Assembly: GCA_028873975.1 (NCBI GenBank) | Contig: JAPPMO010000096.1 | Location: 1 to 64,000 of the forward strand | Direction: 5' to 3' | DNA: 64,000 nt | DNA from: Chloroflexota bacterium | GTDB taxonomy: Bacteria; Chloroflexota; Anaerolineae; Aggregatilineales; Phototrophicaceae | Shown here: positions 23,071 through 32,571 of the stretch, piece by piece | How positions within the stretch are numbered: position 1 is the stretch's first letter | Layout of the letters: each line of letters starts with the position of its first letter | Translations under genes and position numbers: made by a program | The notes under the pieces: model-generated | The model's database searches: none | Seen by the model: only the letters and a program-made list of their open reading frames with translations | What the model was told of the DNA's origin: nothing

Positions 23071-24051
23071 TTAAGCCGGGAACATCTCGGCCTGATAATA
23101 GGCGATGATCTGATCAATGGTCTCGTCCAGCGAGGTGCTGGGCTGCCAATCAATCGCCCGGCGGATTTTCTTGATACAGGGCACGCGCCGGCGGAAGTCC
23201 TCGAAACCGGGCTGCTTGTATGCCTGGTCGTAGGGAACCAGCTTGATCTCTGAAGCGCTGTCGGCCCGGTCGCGAATGCGCCGCGCGAGTTCCAGGATGC
23301 TGATTTCTTCGTTGCTGCCGATATTATAGAGTTGACCGATTGTCGCTTCGCTTTCCGCCAGATTTTGGATCGCGCTTACCACATCGTAGACATTGCCGAA
23401 GCAGCGTTGCTGCTGGCCATCCCCGTAGACCTGAATCGGTTCATTCGCCAGCGCCCAGCGCACAAAGCGCGGCACGACCATGCCGTATTGCCCGACCTGG
23501 CGCGGGCCCACGGTATTAAAGAGGCGAAAGAGCGTGATGGGCAAGCCGACTTCGGCGTGATAGGCAAAAGCCAGGAATTCGTCAACGGCTTTGGACGCGG
23601 CATAGCTCCAGCGGCTGCGCACGGTGGGTCCGGAAAGGGTGTCGTCATCCTCGCGGAAAGGGAAGCTGACGCCTTTGCCATAAACCTCGGATGTGGAGGC
23701 GATCATGATACGACGGCGATAGCGGCTGGCGGTTTTAAGCATGGTTTCGGTGCCGCCAATGTTGACTTCGATGGTATTGATTGGACGGTCGATGATATTG
23801 CTGACGCCGACAGCGGCGGCAAGATGAAAGATGATATCGCATTCGCTGACCAGGCGGTCAATCACGTGGATGTTGCGGATGTCTTCGATGGCATAGCTGA
23901 AGTTGGGGTTTGCCGCGAGATGTTCAATGTTGCCCAGCTGTCCGGTAGACAGGTTGTCAATGACGGTCACCTGATAGCCGCTCTTAAGCAGCCGCTCCGA
24001 AAGGTGGCTGCCGATGAAGCCCGCGCCACCGGTGATCAACGCGCGTATCAT
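23071..24051 (-). CDS. NAD-dependent epimerase/dehydratase (extended SDR)
   Basis: A 326-residue nucleotide-sugar enzyme. The NAD-binding motif TGGAGFIGSHL is at residues 7-17, and the catalytic SASTSEVYGKG serine/threonine region is followed by YAASKAVDEF (YxxxK) near residue 147. FRLFNTVGPRQ matches the UDP-glucose 4-epimerase/UDP-glucuronate decarboxylase branch. The start at 24051 is chosen because GGAAAGGACC precedes it and the protein then begins directly with the Rossmann strand. It is paired with the downstream GT4 gene. Exact sugar substrate uncertain. Confidence 0.9.
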   Translation of the reverse strand: MIRALITGGAGFIGSHLSERLLKSGYQVTVIDNLSTGQLGNIEHLAANPNFSYAIEDIRNIHVIDRLVSECDIIFHLAAAVGVSNIIDRPINTIEVNIGGTETMLKTASRYRRRIMIASTSEVYGKGVSFPFREDDDTLSGPTVRSRWSYAASKAVDEFLAFAYHAEVGLPITLFRLFNTVGPRQVGQYGMVVPRFVRWALANEPIQVYGDGQQQRCFGNVYDVVSAIQNLAESEATIGQLYNIGSNEEISILELARRIRDRADSASEIKLVPYDQAYKQPGFEDFRRRVPCIKKIRRAIDWQPSTSLDETIDQIIAYYQAEMFPA

Positions 24052-24151
24052 GCCTGGTCCTTTCCCGAGGGTCAAATACCGATGCCAATAGCGGATTATA
24101 CACGTGAAAGGCGCTGCCTGCTTAGCCCGATCCGCGCCGTTTTGCCGGGCG

Positions 24152-24949
24152 CTACAGTCCCCGAGCCAAATAGAGCAAGGCCACGGTCTCCCGTATGATC
24201 ACCCCGCCGAATTCCCGGTTGACGAGCGTCTCAATTCCCGTCAGCAATCGTTCCTGTTTGCCAGCCTCTAATGATCGATGGTCGGAGAAGGTGCCGAGCA
24301 AATTGGCGTAGGCCGTGGCGCTGTACTCCATGGTCACATAGTGCTTTCGCACCAGCAGGTCGCCAAATAATCCGCTGGCGGTGATGAGTTCGCCGTATTC
24401 GGTGCGCACTTCTTCGGGGCGGGGCGGCGGAGAAAAATTCCGCGCCAGCTCCGGGGCGACGCGCTCATACACGGATTGCAGCGGCTCGAGATAGGGACGA
24501 CCCAGATCGGTCAGCGTCGGTCTGTGCCAGAAAAGCGCCAGCGCAGCGCTCGGCTTGAGCAGGGCGCGGGCCTTTTGAAAGCGGATCGCCGGATCGATCC
24601 AGTGGAAAGCCGTCGCCGACAGCAGCAGGTCGTAAGTCTCGCCGGGCAGCGAAATCGTCTCGAAGTCGGCGCAGATGATGTTCACTTTGGGGAAAGCCGA
24701 CAGTTTTTGGCGGGCGATCGCCGCCATTTGCGGCCCAAGCTCGACGGCGTCAATGGCGTAACCGCGCCGCGCCATGGGGCTGGTGGCTTGCCCGCTGCCG
24801 CAGCCGACCTCGAGCAGGCGCGCGTTCTCGTGCAGCCGGGCGTAGGACGCGATGTCGTCGAAGAGGGCTTCGGGATAAGGCGGTCGAGCGCTGTCGTAGA
24901 GCGCCGCTATGCCGTCATAGCTGTTGCGGCGATGCCGGTTCTCGCTCAT
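24152..24949 (-). CDS. Class I SAM-dependent methyltransferase
   Basis: A 265-residue methyltransferase. Motif I LLEVGCGSGQATSPMARRG is near residue 40, followed by the acidic loop AVELGPQMAAIAR and the post-motif LLLSATAFHWIDP (residues about 105-118), a combination typical of the Methyltransf_11 or trans-aconitate-like group acting on small molecules. The start at 24949 follows GAGGGCAAGC; the preceding 34 codons overlap the upstream gene and look non-coding. The upstream AttH-like gene ends 8 bases before, so they are cotranscribed. Substrate unknown. Confidence 0.88.
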   Translation of the reverse strand: MSENRHRRNSYDGIAALYDSARPPYPEALFDDIASYARLHENARLLEVGCGSGQATSPMARRGYAIDAVELGPQMAAIARQKLSAFPKVNIICADFETISLPGETYDLLLSATAFHWIDPAIRFQKARALLKPSAALALFWHRPTLTDLGRPYLEPLQSVYERVAPELARNFSPPPRPEEVRTEYGELITASGLFGDLLVRKHYVTMEYSATAYANLLGTFSDHRSLEAGKQERLLTGIETLVNREFGGVIIRETVALLYLARGL

Positions 24950-24957
24950 GCTTGCCC

Positions 24958-26151
24958 TCAAAATCGGTTCCGCATGGACTCTACATAGCCGGTGAGTTCG
25001 GCGTAGCCGTATCCGCTGACGTCGCCGCTGACTTGCACCGCGCCTTCCCAATACTGAATGCCGGCGCCATGCAGTTCCTGGTCGGCTTGCAAAGGCGCGA
25101 CGCTGAATCGGAAGCCGTCATCGCCCAAAACTTGAACCTCCCAGCCGGCGGGATAGTCGGCGTCGGTATGCGGGCTGCGCCAGGTGTCCGTGACGGATAT
25201 GGTGAAATCGGCCGCGTCAAGGGCGCGCGCGCTGCCGTCCGGATGAACCAGGAGACCGCCGAATGCAGGCTCGATAGTGCCGTCAATCTGGCGGATCTGT
25301 CCAATCATGAGCTCGCTGCCATCCTCGAAGATCAAGCCGAACCAATCCCAGCCCTGCGCCCCGTCTCCCAAAGCGCTGGTGCTGAATTCATGGTCCATCC
25401 AGGTATTGCCGCTGACCGTGTAGGTCTCCGCGCCGACAATTATTATCCCGCTCGTGACCAGGCGCGTCAGGCTGTAATAGTAACTGGCATTGCCAATCTC
25501 TTCACTCTTGGGGCTGAGCCCGTTGTCGCCTTGCAGCGCCGGGGCTTTGATCTGGGTTAGCGCCAGGTCCAGCGCGAAGTCGTCGCTGGCAGCGACGATG
25601 CGCTGGCGCGTGGCCTCATCGTTTTCGGCCAGGACTTGCCAGTCTTCCAGCCAGACGCGATAGCGCGTCTCCTCTTCGCTGGAGGCGGCGCCGGCTAAGC
25701 CAGCGCCGCCGCGGCTATAGCGTTGGTCATGATAAAAACGCTGCGCGGCGATATCGCTGATGGTGAAATGCGCCATATAGATGTCCCTGGCGCGGAATTC
25801 AGAAGACGATATTGCGTCCAATGGCGTTATTGCGCGGCGAAAGATGGTGAACTGGAAGCCGAAAGGCCTGCCGTCGTCGGTCGCCAGGACCCCGGTGTAA
25901 TACCACCATTCCGTTTGAAATTCGGGATGCGCGCCGTGATCGCGCGGGAATTGCCAATCCCAAGGTTCAATGGCGCGGGCGAAGCCGCTGGGGTCTTGGG
26001 GCGGCGCTTCAAATTGTGTGCGCGCCTCTAGCGCGCTGCCGTTAAGGGGTTCGATCAAACCGATGCCGAATATCAGGACCAGCCCGATGAGGAACAGGGG
26101 TATGACGATGCGCCAGTTCACGCGGCTTCTTTGCGAAGACACAATGCTCAT
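24958..26151 (-). CDS. AttH/CrtC-like lipocalin-domain protein (carotenoid 1,2-hydratase family)
   Basis: A 397-residue protein with an N-terminal membrane anchor or signal segment (residues 11-32, VIPLFLIGLVLIFGIGLIEP). The AttH/CrtC-type double lipocalin-like fold is signalled by EFQTEWWYYTGVLATDDGRP near residue 80, FQFTIFRRAI, MAHFTISDI, and VSGNTWMDHEFSTSALG near 260 with GWDWFGLIFEDG. Family members hydrate carotenoids or remain uncharacterised; no carotenoid genes are near, so the annotation carotenoid hydratase should not be taken literally. It is followed by the methyltransferase gene in the same operon. Confidence 0.8.
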   Translation of the reverse strand: MSIVSSQRSRVNWRIVIPLFLIGLVLIFGIGLIEPLNGSALEARTQFEAPPQDPSGFARAIEPWDWQFPRDHGAHPEFQTEWWYYTGVLATDDGRPFGFQFTIFRRAITPLDAISSSEFRARDIYMAHFTISDIAAQRFYHDQRYSRGGAGLAGAASSEEETRYRVWLEDWQVLAENDEATRQRIVAASDDFALDLALTQIKAPALQGDNGLSPKSEEIGNASYYYSLTRLVTSGIIIVGAETYTVSGNTWMDHEFSTSALGDGAQGWDWFGLIFEDGSELMIGQIRQIDGTIEPAFGGLLVHPDGSARALDAADFTISVTDTWRSPHTDADYPAGWEVQVLGDDGFRFSVAPLQADQELHGAGIQYWEGAVQVSGDVSGYGYAELTGYVESMRNRF

Positions 26152-26192
26152 AGCGTGCGCCGATTATGCGCCGCGCCCTCGTATCTCGGCGT

Positions 26193-27440
26193 TCAGTTTG
26201 CCACGCCGGCGAGATCAAGCACGGCGTGCAAAAGCGCGTTGCAAACAGCCTCGAGGTCTTCGGCTTCGGCGCTTTCCGATTCATGGTGGCTGACGCCGTC
26301 TTTGCATGGCGCGAAGAGCATGGTGGTCGGGACGCGGTTGGCCACAAAGCAGGCATCGTGTCCGGCGCCGGAAGTGATATAAGTATGCGACAGGCCGAGG
26401 CGCTCGCAGGCGCTTTTCACCGCGGCGACGCAGCGCTCGTCAAAGGCGACGGGCGCGGTGTATGAGATCTGCTCAAAAGCCAGGCTCAAGCCGATATCGG
26501 CCGCCGCTTGGTCGCAGACTTCGCGTAAAGAAGCATCCATCGCTGCCAAGGTATCGGCCGAGGGATGGCGCATATCGACGGTGAAGTTGACCCGGCCCGG
26601 GATGATATTGCGCGAGGCGGGCGCGACCTCCACTTGCCCGCCGACCGTGCCGCGGGCCAGGGGCGCGTGTTCCTGGGCGATGTCGTCGACGGCTTGTACG
26701 ATTTTAGCCATACCAAGCAGGGCATTGCGCCTGCCTGCCATCGGCGTCGAACCGGTGTGCTGGGCAAAACCTTCAAATGAGATGTCGTACCAGCGAAAGC
26801 CCTGCGCCGCGTTCACCACGCCCACCGAAATGCCCTCGCTATCGAGAATCGGACCCTGCTCGATATGACACTCGAAGAAGGCGGAAAAGGCATGGTCCTG
26901 CGCGGGTAGATCGCCGTGGTAGCCGATGCGCTTTAGCTCGTCGATCACCGTTGCGCCGGTGTCGACCGCGACCCGCGACTGCGCCCAATCGAGATGATAG
27001 ACGCCAGCGTAGACCCCGGAGGCCAGCATAGCCGGGGCGAAGCGCGCGCCCTCTTCGTTGGTCCAGTTGACCACTTCCAGCGGAGTCGCTGTCCTGATGC
27101 CGTGATCGTTCAGCGTGCGGACGACTTCGAGACCAGCCAGGACGCCGAAAACGCCGTCGAACTTGCCGCCGAAGGGTTGCGTGTCGAGGTGGCTGCCGAT
27201 CCCGACAGGCGCTTGCGCATCGTCGCTGCCCGGGCGCCTGGCGAACATATCCCCCATTTCGTCGACGGACATCGACAGCCCGGCCTCTTGGCACCAAGCA
27301 GCGAAGAGATCACGTCCGGTCTTGTCTTCATCACTGAGCGTCAGGCGGTGGCTGCCGCCGTTTGCGGTTGCGCCGATCTCCGCCATTTCCATGATGCTCG
27401 CCCAGAGGCGCGCGCCGTCAATGCGTATGTTTTCTGTCAT
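26193..27440 (-). CDS. M20-family Zn-dependent amidohydrolase (N-carbamoyl-amino acid / allantoate hydrolase type)
   Basis: A 415-residue cytoplasmic di-zinc hydrolase of the hydantoinase/carbamoylase family, which splits N-carbamoyl-amino acids, ureidoglycolate or allantoate. Zinc ligands are visible: IGSHLDTQPFGGKFDG near residue 80, TNEEGARFAPAM near 127, ECHIEQGPILDSEG near 190, and the C-terminal SGAGHDACFVANRVP near 370. The dimerisation lid lies between. AGGAGACTGAGAA precedes the start. No purine-degradation genes are adjacent; the neighbour downstream on the same strand is unrelated. Substrate not resolved. Confidence 0.9.
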   Translation of the reverse strand: MTENIRIDGARLWASIMEMAEIGATANGGSHRLTLSDEDKTGRDLFAAWCQEAGLSMSVDEMGDMFARRPGSDDAQAPVGIGSHLDTQPFGGKFDGVFGVLAGLEVVRTLNDHGIRTATPLEVVNWTNEEGARFAPAMLASGVYAGVYHLDWAQSRVAVDTGATVIDELKRIGYHGDLPAQDHAFSAFFECHIEQGPILDSEGISVGVVNAAQGFRWYDISFEGFAQHTGSTPMAGRRNALLGMAKIVQAVDDIAQEHAPLARGTVGGQVEVAPASRNIIPGRVNFTVDMRHPSADTLAAMDASLREVCDQAAADIGLSLAFEQISYTAPVAFDERCVAAVKSACERLGLSHTYITSGAGHDACFVANRVPTTMLFAPCKDGVSHHESESAEAEDLEAVCNALLHAVLDLAGVAN

Positions 27441-27496
27441 TTCTCAGTCTCCTGGCATAGATGCCGGATAGCGTGGATTTGATAAAGCGGGCGCCG

Positions 27497-28831
27497 CTAT
27501 TGATCTCGCAGGACCGGATCCCGCACCCGCGCCTGGCGTTCTTTCAGGCTTTTCATCAGCTTCAGAATCAGGCGTCCGTATTCGTCGTTATCGATCAGAT
27601 TGTTCAATTCGAAAGGATCTTCTCGCAAATCAAAGAGCTGCCAGGTTTCGCGACCATCAAGCACCGATTGAATCAGTTTGTAGCGATCGTCCTTGATGCT
27701 CCGTTGATAGGGCCTGCCGAGCGGGTGGCCGAAGACGCCTTGATAGGCTGAGAAGATCGAGCGGCGATGCTTGTGCGTCAGGCGACCCAGAACCGCGTTG
27801 AGACTGTAGCCGTCTTGCTGGGCGGGAACCGCGACATCGGCGCGTTCCAGCAAGGTGGGAAAAAGGTCGAGCAGATAGACCAGCGCGTCGCACTTGTAGC
27901 CGGCCGGGACACTTGGTCCGCGCATGATGAGGGGAATGCGCATGCTGTGGTCGTATAGGTTCTGCTTGCCCATGAGACCGTGCTGACCAACCCCCAGCCC
28001 GTGATCGGAAGTGTAGATGACGATGGTGTTCTCGCTCAAACCTCTGTCGTCGAGCGTCGATAAAATGCGGCCGATCTCGGCATCCATGTGCGAGATCATG
28101 CTGTAGTAATCGGCGATATGCCCGCGAATCTCGGCTTCCGTCCGCGGGTAGTCGGCCAAGACTTCGTCGCGAATATCACGCACGCCGATATCGAATGGGT
28201 GCTCCGTCATGAAGTTCAGCGGCAGTTCGATGTCCTCCGGGTCGTACATCGTATCGTAAGGCGGCGGCGCGGTGCGCGGATCGTGCGGCGAGGTGAAGGC
28301 GATATAGGCGAAGAAGGGATCGTCGTCCGGGTCGCGCGCGTTCAAGAATGCGATCATTTCGTCGGTGAAGACTGTAGTCGCGTGGCCATCGGCGATATAT
28401 GTGTCTTCGGGGTCGTAAGCGCCGCTTGGATCAAAGTCGTTGACGGGCATGGCGTATTGATCGTCCATGCCGCCGAAGAAGACCGCCCCGCTGCTGCTGA
28501 AAGCGCGGGCATAGCTGCCGCGCCGATTGTGCCATTTGCCGGTGGCGTAGGTCCTGTAGCCGTTTTGCCCCAGCAATTCCGGCAGCAGGGGCGCGTCCTC
28601 CGGCAGGGGATCGGGCGCCGCGAAGAGGTTGCGCCCGGTCATGAGCATGCCGCGGCTGGGCATGCAGACCGCGCCCGAGGTCGAGCCCATAATATGCGCC
28701 TGGGTGAAGCAGGTTCCGTCGGCGATGAGTTGATCGAAGGCGGGTGTCGAAACGGCTTCCGTTCCCAGCGCGCCGAGGGCGGAATGGCGGTGGTCATCGG
28801 CGATCATGAAGAGGAAATTGGGTCGGCTCAT
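27497..28831 (-). CDS. Sulfatase-family hydrolase
   Basis: A 444-residue alkaline-phosphatase-fold sulfatase. Metal-binding NFLFMIADDHR is at residues 4-14, and the formylglycine consensus CMPSRGMLMTGR near residue 57 shows a Cys-type enzyme needing maturation by a formylglycine-generating enzyme or anSME. The second metal site is YTSDHGLGVGQHGLMGKQN near residue 275. No signal peptide is seen, so it is probably cytoplasmic. The choline-sulfatase or mucin-desulfating type cannot be separated by eye. The M20 hydrolase gene follows 56 bases downstream, and coregulation is possible. Confidence 0.92.
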   Translation of the reverse strand: MSRPNFLFMIADDHRHSALGALGTEAVSTPAFDQLIADGTCFTQAHIMGSTSGAVCMPSRGMLMTGRNLFAAPDPLPEDAPLLPELLGQNGYRTYATGKWHNRRGSYARAFSSSGAVFFGGMDDQYAMPVNDFDPSGAYDPEDTYIADGHATTVFTDEMIAFLNARDPDDDPFFAYIAFTSPHDPRTAPPPYDTMYDPEDIELPLNFMTEHPFDIGVRDIRDEVLADYPRTEAEIRGHIADYYSMISHMDAEIGRILSTLDDRGLSENTIVIYTSDHGLGVGQHGLMGKQNLYDHSMRIPLIMRGPSVPAGYKCDALVYLLDLFPTLLERADVAVPAQQDGYSLNAVLGRLTHKHRRSIFSAYQGVFGHPLGRPYQRSIKDDRYKLIQSVLDGRETWQLFDLREDPFELNNLIDNDEYGRLILKLMKSLKERQARVRDPVLRDQ

Positions 28832-29221
28832 ACATTTTCTCTAAGGTTGCTAGACTCTCTTTCGATGATACTGTCAGAGGGCGTTGCTGGCAAGGTTATG
28901 CGGTATTTCAGTAGGGCAATCGCATCAAAATGATAGCGACTGAAATGCTGGGAATCTAAACCAAATATTAACCACAGAGAACACAGAGGGCACGGAGAAA
29001 AACATAGAATGTCTTGTTTCAACTGTGTTTTCGAGTGAAAAAATACGTTTCGCTTATCACTCTTTATTCTTAGTCTCGGATTTTAGGAGAGATGTCGTCT
29101 GAATACCAACGCATTCTGTGCGCTCTGCTGCGAAACGGCAAGATAGCGCGTCATCAGAATTTAAGATTTCTGTGGTAAGCTGAAACAATATCGTCTCAGT
29201 TAGAAATGGACAGGTAAGACC
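28832..29221. other. Divergent intergenic region with repeat remnants
   Basis: This gap separates the divergent sulfatase and WD40-like genes. From 28913 it holds one end (AGGGCAATCGCATCAAA, 28913-28929) of the element family seen at 19908-20152, followed by the AACCACAGAGAACACAGAGG phrase. The right half from about 29060 must contain the promoter for the WD40-like gene. No gene was recognised. Confidence 0.6.
28913..29060 (+). repeat. Partial copy of the MITE-like family
   Basis: It aligns with the left two thirds of the 19.9-kb element: AGGGCAATCGCATCAAAATG at the end, then GCGACTGA, TTAACCAC, GAGAAAA and CGTTTCGCT in the same order. The right inverted end is missing. Confidence 0.55.
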
Positions 29222-30280
29222 ATGTTGAGAACCTTTTCGGCTTTGCTCGCGCTATGCCTCATCGCCTTGCCCCTTGCCGGGCAATCACAGGAGGCCGCCC
29301 TGGTCCTGGAACACAGTGGCGGCGTGGTGACCGCGTCCTGGAATCCGGCGGAGACGCAAATCTTGACCGGGGCGCAGAGCGGCCTGGCGCAGATATGGTC
29401 GGCGGAAGACGGCGCATTGCTACAGTCGATCAATCACGAGGGCAGCCCGTTGACGCAGGCTTTGTGGGGCGAAGACGGCCGGACGATATTGTCCGCGGAC
29501 GAAAGCGGATTAGTCCTGCATAGCCGGGCGGAAGACGGCGAAAGAATCCATGCGTGGCAAGTCGGGGGCATGCCGATTCAACTTGCCCTTGATGCCGATG
29601 GAAGGCGGGCTTTTGTCTTCACGGCAAATGGCCAGGGCTCGATTCTGTCCTTGATCGACGGCGGCGTTTCCGCAACGGTGGAACGAAGCGGCGCGATTGT
29701 GGGTGCGGATTGGAGCGCCGACGGATCGCAAGTGCGGGCTTGGTCGGAGGACGGTCGCATTGTGGCTTGGGACGCTGCAACTGGAGAAAACGCGGCGACT
29801 TATTCGCTGCCTCACCGCGCATTGCTCCAGGGTTTGCAATGGAATCACGATGATTCCAGGCTGCTGGCTTGGTTCGCCGACGGGACGGTCGCCGCCTATG
29901 AAACTGACGGGGCGAGCGTCAATGGCCGTTCCTTAGCGGGGGTTCGTCACCGGAGTTTCGCGCAACGGGCGATTTGGTCGGCGGACGAAACGCGGGTGAT
30001 GTCCTGGGCGGCTGATGATACCGTGCATGTCTGGAGCGTCCCCGATTCGCGGTCGCAACTGGTTCTGCGTCACGAAGACTGGGTGGTCGGCGCCCGGTGG
30101 GACCCGGCAGAAGCGCGGGTGTTGTCCTGGTCGCATATCTATCTCTATTTGTGGGAAGGCGAGACGCTCCAAAATCGCTTCCAGCATGGCAATCTGGTGC
30201 GTGGAGCCGTCTGGAACAAGGCTGCGACGCAAATTCTGTCCTGGTCCTGGGACGGGACCGCGCGCGTCTGGTCGCCCTGA
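29222..30280 (+). CDS. Secreted WD40-repeat beta-propeller protein
   Basis: A 352-residue exported protein. Residues 1-24 are a signal peptide (LLALCLIALPLAGQSQ). The rest is a chain of about seven WD40-like blades of about 40-45 residues with repeated endings: AQIWSAEDGALL, GRIVAWDAATGENA, DTVHVWSVPDSRS and TARVWSP. WD40 propellers act as interaction platforms; no enzyme domain is present. It ends shortly before the convergent PAP2-like gene. Partner unknown. Confidence 0.85.
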   Translation: MLRTFSALLALCLIALPLAGQSQEAALVLEHSGGVVTASWNPAETQILTGAQSGLAQIWSAEDGALLQSINHEGSPLTQALWGEDGRTILSADESGLVLHSRAEDGERIHAWQVGGMPIQLALDADGRRAFVFTANGQGSILSLIDGGVSATVERSGAIVGADWSADGSQVRAWSEDGRIVAWDAATGENAATYSLPHRALLQGLQWNHDDSRLLAWFADGTVAAYETDGASVNGRSLAGVRHRSFAQRAIWSADETRVMSWAADDTVHVWSVPDSRSQLVLRHEDWVVGARWDPAEARVLSWSHIYLYLWEGETLQNRFQHGNLVRGAVWNKAATQILSWSWDGTARVWSP

Positions 30281-30296
30281 TTTTGCCTGCCGCGAG

Positions 30297-30923
30297 TCAA
30301 GGAATGGCCAAGGATAAACCGGCGATCACGGCCAAGGGCGTACAGGCGCCGATCAAAGCGCCCAGGACGATCTGCCAGGCTGTATGACGTCTGAGCGCCA
30401 AACGCGCCAGTATCACCAATAGCAAGACCGGAATAAAGATCAAACTCTTGTTGAAACCGTAGACGATCGTGGTGGCGGAGATGATGCTGGTCATGGCCAT
30501 GGCGTGCAGGCTGATGTGACTGAAGAATGTGCCGATCAACATGACAGTCAACTCGACAATGGTTACCAGCGCTACCACGACCAAGACCGGATTGGCGCCG
30601 AAATGCAGGTAAACCAATTCGGTCAACAAGCATCCGACGATGGCGATCGAGTAAGGGATATAGCGCTCGTGGCTGTGGCGCATGTGCATATCGCTAATGC
30701 GACCGATTTTGACCATGTAGGCGACGAAAGCCATTGGCAGGATGCAGATTGTCAGCGCGAAGAGGCTGGCGAAGAAGGTCGCCTCGAAGGGGCTCCTGCT
30801 GAATTGCTGGGCGATCAACACGATCCAAATCGCCCAGACGACCGGCGGGCTAATGAATAGCGAGATGAAGCGCGCCCATAGTTTATCACCCGCCTCGACC
30901 TGATGACGCAGGGCGGCGGGCAT
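30297..30923 (-). CDS. PAP2-superfamily-like membrane protein
   Basis: A 208-residue membrane protein with about six helices. Three short elements occur in PAP2 order: KIGRISDMHMRHSHERYIPY near residue 70, FSHISLHAMAMTSI near residue 135 (in the place of the SGH motif), and ILARLALRRHTAWQIVLGAL near residue 175 (in the place of SRxxxxxHxxxD). Catalytic histidines are kept but the first motif is irregular, so lipid phosphatase activity is likely but not certain. Confidence 0.65.
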   Translation of the reverse strand: MPAALRHQVEAGDKLWARFISLFISPPVVWAIWIVLIAQQFSRSPFEATFFASLFALTICILPMAFVAYMVKIGRISDMHMRHSHERYIPYSIAIVGCLLTELVYLHFGANPVLVVVALVTIVELTVMLIGTFFSHISLHAMAMTSIISATTIVYGFNKSLIFIPVLLLVILARLALRRHTAWQIVLGALIGACTPLAVIAGLSLAIP

Positions 30924-31052
30924 TGGTATGCGTATGTCTATGGCTTTTCCCCTTTAGCCATTGTGTAAAACGATTATAACAGGCAATTGACGTGTTGAAC
31001 GGTCAATTCATTAAGATCGCTAAAGGCAAAGTTGTAAGGGCGGATCCTGCGC

Positions 31053-31520
31053 CTAGCGCCAAGCGGCCTCCTCCAGCAGCTTGAGCAGACCCGCGGGATA
31101 CAAGGCTGCGGCGGTCTTGCCGCGAAACAATTCCAGGGGCATCCAGGCAGCTTCGTAAAGGATTTCGCCCTTGTTTAGACCTCGAACAGTCAAGTCGTCG
31201 TCATCGAATCGTTCTTCGACGAAGCGGCCCCTGTAGATGAGCGCGATTTCATGACCGGCCAAGCCCTCGTACTCAAATATGTTCTCCAGCGCGCCGAGGT
31301 ACTTCAGGTCGGTTACTTCGGCTTGGATCTCTTCGCGGAGTTCGCGGACGACGGCTTGGCAGCCGCGTTCGCCGAATTCTATCCTGCCGCCGATCGGTCG
31401 ATAAAAGATCTTGCGCTCATGCGAATCATAGCCCTGGGCGAGGAAAATCTTGTCGCCGCGACGGAAGACGCACAGCGCCAGGGGACGGATGCGACGCTTT
31501 TTCTTCTTTTTCTTCGCCAT
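31053..31520 (-). CDS. NUDIX hydrolase
   Basis: A 155-residue cytoplasmic pyrophosphohydrolase acting on nucleoside diphosphates linked to another group. The Nudix box reads GRIEFGERGCQAVVRELREE near residue 44, matching GX5EX7REUXEE. The N-terminus has a strongly basic stretch (MAKKKKKKRRIR). It follows the nucleoside/sugar ABC permeases by 28 bases on the same strand and probably shares their transcript, which would fit nucleotide scavenging; that link is inference. Confidence 0.88.
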   Translation of the reverse strand: MAKKKKKKRRIRPLALCVFRRGDKIFLAQGYDSHERKIFYRPIGGRIEFGERGCQAVVRELREEIQAEVTDLKYLGALENIFEYEGLAGHEIALIYRGRFVEERFDDDDLTVRGLNKGEILYEAAWMPLELFRGKTAAALYPAGLLKLLEEAAWR

Positions 31521-31548
31521 AGCAATTTGCCGAGACTCGGAAACCGCT

Positions 31549-32571
31549 TCATTCCATTTCGAAGCGCGTGCCCAAAGCCTTGGGCGGGTCGGAGCGCAAG
31601 AAGGCGCGCATGCGATGTTGCACGGCCCGCGGCATGTATTGGAGCAAGCGCTCGGTGAAGCCCCCGCTGACGATGAGCAAGGTGAGGATCATCAAGAGCC
31701 AGGGCAAGGTGTTGAGCAACACGAAGGGGAAGTTGATCTCTTGACCGAAGATGAAGAGTCCGTTGGTCTGGATATTGGACGACACCGCGCGCAGAGCCGC
31801 GAAGAGCCAAGCGCCCAGGACGACGCGGAAGGGATGCCAGCCGCCGAAGATCACAATCGCCAGGGCGATCCAGCCGTCGCCTTGCATGGCGGGCGGGCTG
31901 GACCAGCCAGGCTTGACGTTGAGGGAATAGGCCACCCCGGCCAGGCCAACCAGCGCGCCGCCCAGGAAGGTATACCAATAACGCAGCCGCTGCACCTTGG
32001 CGCCGCGGGCATAAGCCGCTTCGGGACGTTCGCCGATGGCGCGCAAAGACAGACCGCCCTTGGTCCGGAAGAGCCAGAACCAGATGAGGAACATCAAGAT
32101 ATAGCTGAAATAGACCAGCACATTCTGTTGGAAGAAGATCGGCCCCAAGATGGGCAGATCAGCCAAAACGGGCAGGGCGAAGCGCGTGATCTGCGGACCC
32201 GGGATGCGGGTGAAATCCGCGCCGAGGAAACGCGCCAGGTCGGCGGCCAGCAGTGTCAATACGAAGCCGACGGCGACTTGATCGCGCCGCAGCTTGATGC
32301 TGGAAAAGCCGATGAGGGTTGCGATCAAGGCGCCGACGAGCATGGCGACGGCAATGCCCAGCGCGATCTGCATAGGCACGTCAAGTACGCCAGCTTCCTG
32401 GGCGGTCCAGGCGGCCGCGAAACCGAGCACAGCCGCCAGCGCCAAACTGCCGTCGAGGGAGAGATTGACCACACCGGCGCGTTCTGTGATGGTCTCGCCC
32501 AGGCTGGCGATGACCAGCGGGGTGGCGGTGCCGATGATGCTGCCCAGTGTGTTGAGGAATTCTTCGTTCAT
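31549..32571 (-). CDS. ABC transporter permease, BmpA-associated nucleoside/simple-sugar type
   Basis: A 340-residue permease of the RbsC/BPD_transp_2 family, second permease of a nucleoside (YufQ/NupQ-like) transporter. About nine helices are predicted. Family hallmarks are ERAGVVNLSLDGSLALAA near residue 32 and VAVGFVLTLLAADLARFLG near 98. Its start overlaps the stop of the first permease by 4 bases (32568-32571), so they are translated together and form a heterodimer. The matching lipoprotein substrate-binding protein is not in this window. Confidence 0.9.
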   Translation of the reverse strand: MNEEFLNTLGSIIGTATPLVIASLGETITERAGVVNLSLDGSLALAAVLGFAAAWTAQEAGVLDVPMQIALGIAVAMLVGALIATLIGFSSIKLRRDQVAVGFVLTLLAADLARFLGADFTRIPGPQITRFALPVLADLPILGPIFFQQNVLVYFSYILMFLIWFWLFRTKGGLSLRAIGERPEAAYARGAKVQRLRYWYTFLGGALVGLAGVAYSLNVKPGWSSPPAMQGDGWIALAIVIFGGWHPFRVVLGAWLFAALRAVSSNIQTNGLFIFGQEINFPFVLLNTLPWLLMILTLLIVSGGFTERLLQYMPRAVQHRMRAFLRSDPPKALGTRFEME